A stretch of DNA of 64,000 nucleotides from assembly GCA_942159475.1 (NCBI GenBank), contig OW804098.1, forward strand, positions 78,361,178-78,425,177. The letters run 5' to 3'. Both the position numbers and the translations under genes were made by a program. This DNA is from Sthenelais limicola. Its lineage: Eukaryota; Annelida; Polychaeta; Phyllodocida; Sigalionidae. The notes under the pieces are model-generated. The model worked only from the letters and a program-made list of their open reading frames with translations, was not told the origin of the DNA and ran no database searches. Of the stretch, positions 21,451-33,500 are shown piece after piece (the first letter of the stretch is position 1; each line of letters opens with the position of its first letter).

Positions 21451-24400
21451 TTAGGTTTTCCTTGATCTTTTAAGTCCTTTAAGACCGGGAGATGTCTGTG
21501 TCCCCACGCTGGCTGCTTCCTTTACTAGTTTCACTCGCCCGCCCTTGGCCCCTTTGGCTGCAAAACAGACAGAATAAATTGTATGGAACTAAAACAATAT
21601 AGGTAGGTTCGATTGGCGAAACACAAGGTTAAGAATACAATCATATTTGGCACCACGAGTTAAAATTTGTTGTTGCCAGGTCGTTCCGGCTATGTAGCAC
21701 TGGCTACCTTGTACAAGGTGTGTAGTCTACCAAACATACAATATTTTTAAATATCAGGAGGCCGTGTTAGTCAATAGCCACTTTTCTATCCTCAGACAAA
21801 CTCTTAAGACGTCTGTTTGTACCATATACCCATAGGGTCACTGTCACATGCGAACCATAATCATTCCATGTTATCTCAGAAGTCCTCATTGCCATGATTA
21901 TGACTCCAGGTTGTCGGATACGATATTAAACCACTATCACTCACTCATTAGTTAGTCACTGCCTTGGACGGTCTTGGGGCTATAACCATCTTAGGCAGAG
22001 CCTAAAAGGATTAATAACCTCCATTTTGGACTTGCTGCTGCACAGTTGAGAGATTTTGGCTTGACCAAAATCCATTTAGAACCGTTTTGGCGAGATTCTG
22101 TTATTTTGACCATTTAGTATTGCTTATTTTTTCAACATTCATCGTCTATTTACCTTATTTTGGCATCTCCCCTATTCTGTCAGGCATTGCTGCCTATAGT
22201 AGCCTTTGCTGGCTGATCCTTCTATTGTAGTTATTGTAAAGTGAGTTGTGATTGGCTCATTGTTACTGTAAAAGATACCAATCAGGCTTCTGACTAATAA
22301 ACCATGACCTAGTTTGGGGCCTAGTTAATGGACTTGCGTCCACAACTGCCACCAACACAAGCTCTAATTGGTCCTGGCAGTTCTGACGCTAAAATACCTA
22401 CCAATACCTTATTCATCCTTTTCCAACCGGTCTCAGAGGAGCAGGTGGTAGGCTGCAAGATTCCAGATCGGGAGGTTGTGTGTTTGAACTCCACTAATTA
22501 TTCGGGAGAAACGAATTCCGTGGTAACCTCACTTGAGGCGTTGGGAATTTTACATGCCCCCGGGGAAAAGCCTTTTACACATCTTTGGAAGCCACGCCGT
22601 CGCAATAGAACCATTAATTATGTGGGATTATAAAGGTAAACCTGAATTTAATGACAAGTTAAGTTAAGTGATAGCATCCCCCCCCCCCCCCTCCTCCAGG
22701 GGTCCGATGAAAATGAATATAGGTCAGCTTGATCGGTAGGACAAAAAGCATGGAACCTGGCCCTGTCAAAGGTGTGATAGTGGTTAATGCCATGAAGACA
22801 ATCGATAAGTCATAATTCACGGCAGTAAGGAAAAGAGATGAAAAAGGTATCTAAGGGACTCTCAAATGTAATTCCATGAATTACTTTTTGATCTATCTTA
22901 AAACATGCATAAATCTGATTCATTATATTTCGTTTTTGTCATTTCTACATATATTTGAACGAGTATTAATACACATACCAACAGTTTTTCTTGGAGAAAT
23001 CTTTGCTTTCGATTTGGCAGATGCTCGAGGAGTGGCTGTTTTTTGTGGAGATTTATTTTGTGAAGATGTTGGTAGTGGTGGACCCCTGATCCCAATTGGT
23101 ATCCTTGGTGGTGTTACCACACCATTAGATGTGGACTTCTTGGCAGGCGTTCGCCTTTTTGGAGTCGCGGACGTTGTCTTTTTGGGAGTCTTGGACGGTG
23201 TCTTTTTGGGAGCAACTTTCTTTGTTTTGGCAGGCAATGATTCAAAATCATCGTCATCGTCATCTTCATTTTCGATTGCTCTTTTACGAGCTCTCTGAAA
23301 TTGAAAAAGAAAAAGACAATTGAATCCGCCCACTGTGAGAAGGACACCTTTTTGACTCTTTAAGTCTTAAAACTAATTAAGGTACATACTTGCACCAGTT
23401 TGTGTGAACGGAAACTACCATTTATATTATTGACAAGCAATGTTCCTGTTTGAGACAGTTGACAGTTGAAAAAGGGCCAGTCAAGTGCATATTGTGGGAT
23501 AGTAATCTTTAAATTATATCTGTATTCCAAGGCCTGTATCCTATTATTTCTTTTAGAGATTACAAAGGAATTATTTATATTTGGGCCAGGAAACCCCATT
23601 AAGAACACAGCCCATGCAGCATTTGTTCCACTCAGGGGCATTTTAATATTTTAGTCAAACCTACCTTAACAGGCGTAGCTTTTCCTTTGGCAGCACCAGC
23701 TACACTACTAAAAACAAGTTTGTTATCATCTGTGAATCCGTTTTTCTTAAGACCGGCATTCAACAGCTTCCTCAAGTAATCGTAATCTGGTCGGACTTCA
23801 TACTCCATTTGGAACACATACGACAAGTAGTCCTTCAGACATGCTGAAAATAAAAATGTACAAATGTCGACAAATTTTATGAATACGTTATTAACTCTTT
23901 AAAGGCAAGCACTGAATATATTCAACGTCATTTGGGTAATTTTACTTATGTCCTATGTCCTGCCTAAAAGATATGCAATGTATCCAAAAGTGCTTGTGAT
24001 ACCTATCCTATTTTTTCCAGATACGTTTCTTCAAAATAATTAATTATTTAGAAAATACTTTATATTTCTGTTTTTGTAAAAAATATAATCTACTCAGTAT
24101 TTTTTTAATGTCGAATAAATAAATGGGTGTAAAAGTTGATAAATTTTGAAAATGGATACTTTATAGATCGATTCCAGGGTAACCAGACGATCTGATTTTT
24201 GTAGAAAAAAAAATGTTCATTAGGAAATGGTAATCATGGCAACTTCAAATAAGGGAATTTCAAAACTGCATCTCCTAACATGTAGAGGACGAAATATACG
24301 ATTCATTTAGTACAAATAGGTTTTCTAACGGTGTAGCCAAACGAATGAGATATTTCCCTGATATTTTGCGCCTAATGGACATATCCTCCCTTGAGATTTT

Positions 24401-27400
24401 AGAAATTTTACTGGGGTTAAACTGTTTGTTCCAGAATTTGATGGGCAGGAAATTTTGAGAGATCGTGACTTCATTGTTTGGAGTATTTAAAAGATTTTTT
24501 GACTTTTAGAATACTCCGAACATTTCATATTAGAACTCCCTTCTCAAGACCCTGCTCCCCCTAACAATTGTCATGAGATAACACAAAATAAATTAGAATC
24601 AATAAATCCTATCAGGAGCCGAGGAAGAAATCATTTACTTACCAGGACCATCACCTTTAGCGAAACAGGCTTTCATAAGACCACTGACGTCTTTTGAGTA
24701 CCTGCCAAACAAGATATTGCGATGATTATTTAAGTTTTGTGGAAACAAAACCTGATGTCTGAGACTAAGCTAATTGCAGGTCTATTTGCCTTTGCCTACC
24801 CATATTCGATGAACTATTCCCTTCTAGTGGGGAGAGCGAGTGCAAAGTTATAAAACAATACCGTGTTTTATTATTTTGCTAGACTGGTATTGTTCTTGCA
24901 AACTTATTTTCATACATTATTGTGTAAATTCTTTCGATTATGGCTTGATCGTAAACCCTATAAATGCTAGACATTTATCTGTCTACCTGGCAATCTTTGT
25001 GAATGCTTGTGGGGCCAGTTGAAAGTTGATGATTTTAGATGTTTCTTTATTGGTCACTAGCTTTCAGGTGACTTGCCCTTCTTGAGGTAATGTGTGGAAA
25101 TAATATCTAGTATCTTTAATAAAATGAACGATTTAAATAGTGGTAAGGTTCCAGGTCATCATTTATCGCATTGTTTCATTTCCTAATATTCTACCATATG
25201 TTTAAACGACGCCAGGAAACTTGCAGATTAGCACCCCTAGTCTAGGCATATTAAAAGCACTGCTAGTACCAAAGAACCCCTAGTCTAGTACCAAAGAAGG
25301 TCTAATAATATTTATGGAATTGGCTTCATGGTGTGTTAAAACAAAGTGAATTCATTCTGAACTCATGGATTCGAGTTTTTGAGCAGCATAAGTACATTTG
25401 ATTTTAGTATGTGGTAGTTATTCTTATAAGAATTTATTTATGTCCACTTTAACACAAGAGGTAACCAACCTGAACTTAGCATTAGCAACATATTCTTTGT
25501 TTTCTAGCTTGTCCTCCCAAGGCAGGCGGCCACACAACCACTGTAGAAGGCAATATCCTAATATCTCAAGATCTCCGCGACGCGAAGGCACTACAATTAG
25601 AGATAAATCATGATAAAATGGCCACTTAAGAATTATAAATCAAACAAATTCAATTTCTATGAATGTCCCAAATCAGTCCTAAACAGAAAAATTTTAAATG
25701 AAATTTCTTGAAGAAAAAACATCATTGTAATTCCACCCTGGTACTTACATACACCCCGGTGAGCATCACAGCTTGTAAACTCTATTGTTCCATCATGAAG
25801 ACGACGTGGATCTTCTTTATACTCTTTATGACGACCATCGGCACTGTATCTAAGTGCTAACCCGTAATCAACCAAGAAAGCCTGGTAGAAAAGGGAGAGA
25901 AACATTCAGATCATACAAGCATTTATTTAAGTAGCACTACTTACAACAGTTATTATATCATATAATTATATCCCAGTGGAAATTCAGAAAGTATTGATTT
26001 AACCAAAATAAATTTTAGACTCGGACAATGTTTTTACAAATATACACAAGGGGAAAGTGTGTGTGTGTGTGTGAGGGGGGGGGGGGGAGGGTAGGGATGA
26101 TAATTTCCAGATTATGGTATGCTTTTGAATGGCGCAACAACTAACAGAACGAAGTTGTTTCACTATCCTAATCTTAAAAGAGAAGTACACATAAATCGTG
26201 GAAAGTAGCAATTGGTGCTCCTACAACGGTCAACAGCTATTTCAGCATTGACCTAAAAGTACTAATTAGTAAATTCTGAAAGAACACCTCCTTTTTGTCA
26301 AATTAAATGTTATGGAACACCGATATAATTATATTATTATTACCTGACCCGAAGTTTTTTCTGTGTATCCTAAAAGTAAATTGGCGGCCTTAATATCAGC
26401 ATGTACATATTCATGGTCATGTATATATTCAAGTGTGTTGATCTGAAAGAAATCATGGTGATAATTACTGAGATGCTTTCCAAATGCCATACATGTACTA
26501 TTTGAAAGATAAATCGCAGCATCAATAGCAAACGTATCCTATGAAAAAGATTGAAATGTATAAACAAATCGTTACAATTACATTTGGATAAATTATATAT
26601 CATGGATATTTGGATATATATTATAACCACTGTAGAAGGAAATATCTTAAAATGTCTTCGCTGTGAATGTGATAAATAGTACTTTGACTGCAAATAATTT
26701 TATTATAACTTCCTCTAATTTTATTTTGAGTAAATACCTTCCGAGTGTCAATTGCATTAATGTAACATAGGCAATAGTTTTATCTATTGGTCATACAAAC
26801 GAATGAAGAATTAAGACATTGTTAAGAAGTAATTTTTTGTAAGGTCAGGGAGGTACCACCCTGGTACGATCGGGCTACTGATGCGAATATGTTGCCATTT
26901 TTCTCCCTTCAAATCGAGTCAAAATAATCATTGTGTTTGACATACAACTGTTGAATTATAATATGTTTTACAAATTACCTGATCGCAACACAGTGTCATA
27001 GCGGCAACTAGTCCAGTTCTTATATACCTTACACGATAGCTATCGAACTAGGCCAAAGAATTCTAGCTTGAAGTCGGACAAATTAGACAGGAATATCAAA
27101 TCAGGGATGCCTCTGGAGAGGATATGATTAGGGTTTGGGGAAGGGGAAGGGGTTCTCCCCATAAGAAAATTGAAAACAACATTGTTTAAATGGTGCATTC
27201 GATATCCATGCAGTACTGTCTAAAGTTCCTTAGTGAGTGTTGGGTCCATCCCGGGTCTACCTCCCTGCTATACCATGGCGCCGATGCTCTCCCAGCGACT
27301 TGTCACCGCTCTCATTCTTCCATGAGAGAAACGGTGGAATTTGAGCTCGGGAAACACCAAGTCTTTTAATGGAAGAAGGCCTGCCCACTATACCGCACCA

Positions 27401-29040
27401 CTGACGGGACCATGGTGACCAAAAGCAGCTGCACATGCTCCCTGTTTCTTGCCCTACTTGGGCTGGGTAGACACCCAGCAATGACTTTATGCTAGAGGAC
27501 TTATGTATTATGATATACCGTATTTGTTGTGAACAAATGGGGTTTAATGGAGAAGAAAATTTGAAAATGTTATGGAGATTCTGAATATTTTTGGAAGGGT
27601 GGACATTATGGATATTCATTAATTCATGGAAGACTGGCATCCCTGTCAAATAGTGTGTTTAGAATAGTTATGCAAAGTTCTGGTTTATCCAACCACTAAA
27701 TCTCAGAAAAAGGAGCCTTTTCTCAGATTATGTCCATACAAACAAATGCGAGTACAGGTACTCACTGGCTAGAGGATGGTACAAATGCGGAATAAAACCA
27801 CTGTTCAATTCAGCCACTTACTATCCTGGTTCCAAGTTGCAACACTGTTTTGAGGGAGAAACATTTTCCATTAGATTCGAAGAGTTTCTGCAGATCTGAA
27901 CCAAACCGTTCCATAACCATGAACCTATATTTTGTTCCACTCCTGTCATGTGCACCGGATCCTATGAATTTTGGCACTCCAAGTGTTTTCAATTTATGAG
28001 ACGACATCCATTCAGATACTGTGGAGAAGAGGAAGACAATTTAATTTTCAGTACGATATACCATAAAGTAATGCAAGTATCATAGAAAGAAGTAAACACT
28101 TACAAAGTATCTATACAATTAGCAGATTTCCAATCCATTTCTTTTTCAAGAAGTATTTTAACATTTCTTTTGTTTTGGGGAATAAATGGGTTTTACTTTG
28201 GTTTAAAAAAGGGGAGTATATATCTGACTCGTCCCAAAATGTTTTCAACAAAAGCAGACTCAACAAAAACAATCATTTTATAAGTGCAGAGAAACTTACT
28301 CATGTCTGGTTTAGCAGCTCTCATGTAAAAGTGTAGTTCACAAAACAGTGGTCCATTGGCGTGAGGTTCCTTGAAAAAAAAAAGAGGAAATGTTGAAAAT
28401 ATTGGCCAGATTGATACTCAAACCGTCCAATGTCATTTGGAATTCCTCGCTAAGAATCTATATACAGTTGATAACTTCGTCGACGAAGATACAAATTTAA
28501 GGGGCAAAAGTATTTTCCTACATTCCACTTAGAAAATTAGGGACAAAATGTAAAACCGCAGTTATGTCATAGTTTCTTACCACTTTGATGACGTAAGAAT
28601 AGTCTTTTTTCCCAGATTCAGATGCTGCAAATTGAAATAAATTTGTGAGACGAGTGAAAAAAGAAAACAGTAAATATCGCAAGTTGAGGAAAAGGACAAT
28701 TATTTACGCTATAACCCAGAGAGAGAACTTACCTAGATATAATACCCCAAATCCTCCTTCGCCAGCTGGCTTACCGATGACCCACTGCTTTTTGTGTGAA
28801 TCTGTCAAAACTTCACCTTCGGGAATAGGTGCTGCCAACTGATGACCACCTTTTGGTGCACGGGGCTTCTTTGCAGCTGTAACATAACATCAACATCTCA
28901 GATGGCTGGCTTTAAAAAAATCTAGAAAACGGCTGCTAGGACAGCAATTCTTATTTCACCCATCTTAATTGATTGCGAAATCTCAATATTAACTTACGAG
29001 CCTTCGATTTTGGGGCAGCCTTTTCCTTCTTTGGTGGCAT
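21451..29040 (-). CDS. VRK1: Vaccinia-related kinase (VRK1 type), complete, 12 coding exons
   Basis: Minus-strand exons: 29040-28998, 28876-28733, 28624-28581, 28369-28300, 28018-27822, 26442-26344, 25881-25749, 25590-25470, 24701-24643, 23843-23665, 23294-22979, 21557-21451. All introns are GT-AG; phases join to 503 codons plus stop. Serine/threonine kinase of the casein-kinase-1-like group, nuclear in known animals, acting on BAF, histone H3 and transcription factors. Visible: glycine loop GEGGFG (about 53-58), ATP lysine in YVIKV (K76), [12 protein letters not shown] with catalytic D182, LVDYGLA in place of DFG (normal for VRKs), and [20 protein letters not shown]. The tail (364-503) holds an Asp run and many Lys/Pro/Thr repeats, probably nuclear targeting and chromatin contact. 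A 5' UTR exon probably ends at 30324 (AAC|GTAAGT) and splices to 29048. VRK1 versus a common VRK1/2 ancestor cannot be told by eye. Confidence 0.93.
22420..22640 (+). repeat. Candidate tRNA-derived SINE in the last VRK1 intron
   Basis: A tRNA-like segment (about 22423-22490) has a D-arm/A-box-like stretch (TCTCAGAGGAGCAGGTGG) and a B-box-like GTTTGAACTCC about 60 bases later. A unique body and a short AAGTTAAGTTAAG tail follow. Explains the 101-codon spurious ORF here. Confidence 0.4.
27102..27645. mobile_element. Non-autonomous element with CAGGGATGCC terminal inverted repeats
   Basis: CAGGGATGCC at 27102 and its inverse GGCATCCCTG ending at 27645, flanked by TCAAAT on both sides (target duplication). 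Lies in VRK1 intron 5. The interior carries a minus-strand tRNA-like box pair (TATAGTGGGCAGG and GAGCTCAAATTCC). The right end recurs at 63616-63651. Confidence 0.5.
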
Positions 29041-29762
29041 ATTGAATACTGAAAATTGACGAATTCATATATAATATCTGTCACTGACAACACTGGCAAT
29101 AACAAATACATTATAACATATTATACCTCCCTTACAAAATTTACTATATAAATAGGTAAGGACTAATTTCAGATTCCGTCATAGATTTAAAATCTAGATA
29201 CTAAAATCTGAATTCTAAAGTGTTACGCTTTTAAGAATGAAATTTAAATTAAATCAAATGATTAAATCTGCATTTTCAGGGATATTGCTAGCTAACCATT
29301 CCTTCCATACAGGAATAGATATTCCGTCTACATACCTACCATATTAATAGATCAAATGTCGTATTGGCATTAGTAATTCGGATTAATTTAATTTCACATG
29401 AGCCTGAGCCCAGCGAGAGACCATTTAAAGTATTCAAGAGACAGGCAAACATGTTATAACTTATATACAGTAGGCCTACTCCCAACTCGCAGGCTAATAA
29501 AGGAAAGTAATTATTAGACTGTTGTCTATATTGGGGGCCAATAGACTATAGTCTTGATAGGCAGAGCCTGAGGCCTTTAGGCCAAAAGTTAAGTTTATTG
29601 ATTTTCCTCAATGGCTTTGAAGCTTAAATTAATTTGAGTTATAACTTATAGTAGACAGTAGTTACACTGTTACAAACAGATAATTAATAACATAATATCA
29701 CATACATCAATGTCATCATCCAAAAAGCAAGATGTCTTTCAGTTTCGTTCCTCCATCAAGAG

Positions 29763-29799
29763 AGATGGCGGATGACCTACAGTAGATTTGGCACTGTTT
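29763..29799 (+). repeat. 37-bp exact copy of the PPP1R37 promoter/leader segment
   Basis: Identical to 30494-30530, same orientation, 731 bases upstream, inside VRK1 intron 1. Contains AGATGGCGG, the core of the YY1 motif. Confidence 0.9.
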
Positions 29800-30030
29800 G
29801 TACGGCTAGATTTGTAGAATCTTGGGAGGGTGACCACATAATCATCATCATGTAGGAAAGTATTTGTTTTCCTCTATTACTATTAAATAAAATGAGCAAG
29901 AAACTGTGCCTTCTGAAGTTTGTTAGTCTGAAAGTGTCTGAATGTGGGCCTCGGCCGCAGACTCTTGACTTGACAAGTTGTATAAAATATAGGTCTACTA
30001 ACTATAAACTATAGTATACTATAGTGACTA

Positions 30031-30126
30031 TACACTCTATACGCGTCCTGTAGGCAACACACATCAAAGCCCGCTATGGTTAACTCTACTGCCTACAGTG
30101 AGGCTACAGGACGAGTATAGAGTGTA
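30031..30126. repeat. Inverted repeat with 23-bp arms
   Basis: Arms 30031-30053 and 30104-30126 are complementary with one mismatch and enclose 50 bases. Possibly the core of a small palindromic element; lies in the 5' intron of VRK1. Confidence 0.75.
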
Positions 30127-30324
30127 GTAGGCCTACCGCTACAAGTAAACACGGATAGCAAGCCTACGACTTACGTACGTCGGTGAAGCTGGCAGTGCCA
30201 GTGACAAACCATAGAGATCTGCCCAAGAAGGTAGGTTAATCTAATATCACGGGTAATGATTCGATCCCAGATCATTGAATAAACTTCAGATCATGACTTC
30301 TATCATAAAATAAACAAACTTACG

Positions 30325-30579
30325 TTAGATGGACCGCAGGCTTCAGTTATCAAATTGAAATGGCCGCGTAATGACCTGCCTTCAGTGGTTTGAAAGACGT
30401 GATTCTATTGGCTGACATAACCGAATGAACCAATAGCAATATCCGTTACAATGAGCTTCTGCGGATGCGCAAAGGTAGAAATGTATGTGTTCAAGATGGC
30501 GGATGACCTACAGTAGATTTGGCACTGTTTTCATTTGGGTATTTTCTATGTACATTTGATTGGACACCATAACAAAATA
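30325..30579. promoter_or_regulatory. Shared head-to-head promoter of VRK1 and PPP1R37
   Basis: The two genes diverge from this interval: the VRK1 UTR exon ends at 30324 on the minus strand and the PPP1R37 ATG is at 30580. It holds CCAAT boxes on both strands (ATTGG near 30406, CCAAT near 30430) and a YY1-like AAGATGGCGG at 30493-30502 just upstream of the PPP1R37 ORF. No TATA box. This layout fits a CCAAT/YY1 housekeeping bidirectional promoter. Confidence 0.65.
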
Positions 30580-33500
30580 ATGGAGTCATCTCTCAAGAGA
30601 GAAAATTGTGACGGGGAGACAGAAGTAACCGTAGGTATAGACGCTTTGACAGAGAATAGCCAAGAGGAATTGGAAGGCGGAGCATCAAAACAAATCCCCA
30701 CCACGTCTGACAGCGAGAACGCAACCACCCCTGAACAGTATCATCCACTCCTCCCAGATGCCAATGGAACAAAGATTAAACAAAATGAAAACGGCGCTAC
30801 GACAAGTGACAAACCGCCGGACTATCTGTCTCCCAAGAAATCGCGGAGAGTGTCCTTTCCTTTGGATGCCCGGGTAGTTTCAGGTTACATGGACCCCCCG
30901 AACCCTTGGCAAGATGGTGAGAACAACAAGATATCGTAGACTTACCATATCTGATGACACTTCTTTTCTGACAGTCTAATGTTCCATATTTGATCGTAGA
31001 TTTTGCCACCTTTCTCGTCCACGTGACTTGCTTGGTTGGACGATTGTGGGTGTTTCTTTATTGAATGTTAATCCCTTGCTCGACTTAAGTCGAATTAAAT
31101 GATTGGAAACCGATAAATTTAGAGCCAAGATTACTACTTAAGCCAGTTTGAGTTTAGATGTATCTCTGACTCAGGGGCCTGAAGTGAATGATCTAATATC
31201 CATACATGGAGCTAGGTGGGCGGAGTTGGATATAAAAATAGAAGGCTTCGCGGTTATAAATATTCATTTTGAGTGATTTCTATCGGTTCTGAGAGTTATA
31301 TACAGCCATGACCCATGCATGTTACAGCTTTTCTTTCCCCGCTACCGCTCTTATTTAACGAATATTGTTCATTCCTATTTCTGTCATGCATCGCTCTATA
31401 GACTATAGATAATTTTTTATCGAGCTTACTGGTCTGGGAAGGAATCTTATCTTTATCTTATCAGAAGGATGTTTCATGCTACGGTAGGCCTACAAGGCAG
31501 CGGTTTTAAAAGATACGAATCATATTAATTATTACACTGGCCTTCTAGCCATCTAGGTTGTAAATTATTTAATAAATTGATTTCATATAAATGTTTGATT
31601 TTTTCATTTTAATTGACATTGGTTGAACATGTAGTTTTCCATGCTACATTATATTCAGCCTACTAAATTACTTAGCTGCCCTCGTCCCATACTCGGGGGA
31701 CTAGGTCTAGGGGACGAATATTTTGACAATTTTTGTCTACATTAATCATTATCTTGTGAAACTTATATTCTTAGCTGCTAATCTTTTCCATGACATTAAA
31801 TCTCTCACAGGCACGGTGTTCGGAATCTTTCATACCCACCGTTCCATTTCACACCTTTCTCATTCCCAAAAGTACTCGAATCTATTGGCTTTCAAATGTT
31901 ACGATATTCGAATTAGAAACCAAGAGGGATTTCCCATTGGGTGCGTCATTCAAAATATCAGTCAGAAGCAAAGTTCGTTGGAGAAGTTCTTGGCGGAACT
32001 ATCTCAGTACGATATCTTAGATTTAGGTCAGCATTGGGGAATCCCCTATAAAACCATATATTATTATATGTGTTGACTTGTTAACTTGAATCATGCACTT
32101 GTGTTGCAAGATGGGAATGAAATCATAATATGCATGCCTCATGATTTTATGCTTTTATTTTTATTCAATAACATGATGTCATGTATGATGTATCATGTAC
32201 TTTAGGCCTACATTGCACTTTCAAGCGTGTGGGTGATGTTTTGCTTTCTGAATGAAGTCCTTGTCAGTGTGGTTCTGAACCTAAAACTCTTCCTGTTGAA
32301 GAATGGCACACATTCAATTAAATCCTCTCCTAAAGTTAGTATCATGGATTTTATATTTAAAGGTTGATTGTTTGAACCTCGAGGTATGTCACCGATAAAA
32401 CTTGCCACAGATTCTCCCCATTCCTTGTCACGCTATTTTATTTTTACTAATTTCTCCAAATCTAAGGGGTTGTCTCACCGACACGTAGCAGTCCTTGCCT
32501 GGACTTAGTATGAGAGTGATTGTGGCTGGCCTCAATGAGATATGAGATTTTTCATAAGTTTGTATATTGAATCGCCTTGGAAATAATGCGAAATTATGTT
32601 GCGTTTGGAGCATCCAAGTACGATATTTCACTCAGAGGTGTACGAGTTGCCCGCCTCAAAAACTCGCCTGCACCCAAATCTGGACTAATTTACAATCAAT
32701 AATGTAATGCATACTTGTTTATATACCTCTTTAAGAGCGAGCAGTGAATATTAAACAACATTTGAGTCATTTTCATACAAATCCTGCCTAAAAGAATTTC
32801 AATTTATCAAAACTTTATTTCAAAACTTTACTTTCAAGAGCTAAGATATATATCGCATTTAGAAATGAATATCTGTGATATATATTTCATTATTATCATT
32901 GAAGACTGAAAAGGGCCTAAGGGTGGCCCAGCCCAATATATATTTTCTCATATTGACTGAGAGTCTGGGACTCCCGATTTCTGTGCCTGCGAAAAAAAGA
33001 AAGAAAAGAGGCGAGATAGGGTGTCGTCCGGGACTCCCAGACCCCTGTCAATAGGGCTCCAGGAGCCCATCATCGGACGTTTTTATAATTGTCTGAAAAT
33101 GCTATGGAAAAATGGGGGGTCTTGAAATCCTGGAGTCACGAATCCCTGAGGTGTTTTTTTTTGTTCTTTTTTTTTACACCAACTGAAGTTTCATGACAAT
33201 TTTACACGCACACTTTTCTGTCTTTCTATTAACATGAATCAAAATATTGCCAGTGCTCTCCATTTTCTTTGAACAACCACAAGTAGGGTAGTTAATAGGA
33301 AATAAAGAGGCGTGTACACAGGAATGATTAATTTCTTTGTTTGTTGATTCACTCATTTCCCTTGCCCATAAAACAAACTTCCACACTTCCTTTGAGTTTA
33401 ACAGATTTTAGAACTGCACAATTGTCTCTATGGCAGTTCTTTAATACATACTATTTCCTGCATTTTTATTTTGTTTTTCTATATATTTAATATGTCTGTG

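Noticed and set aside
22328..22633. 101-codon plus-strand ORF
   Set aside because: Lies in a VRK1 intron over a tRNA-like repeat; no domain.
22923..23333. 136-codon minus-strand ORF as a separate gene
   Set aside because: It is VRK1 exon 11 read through both its acceptor and its donor.
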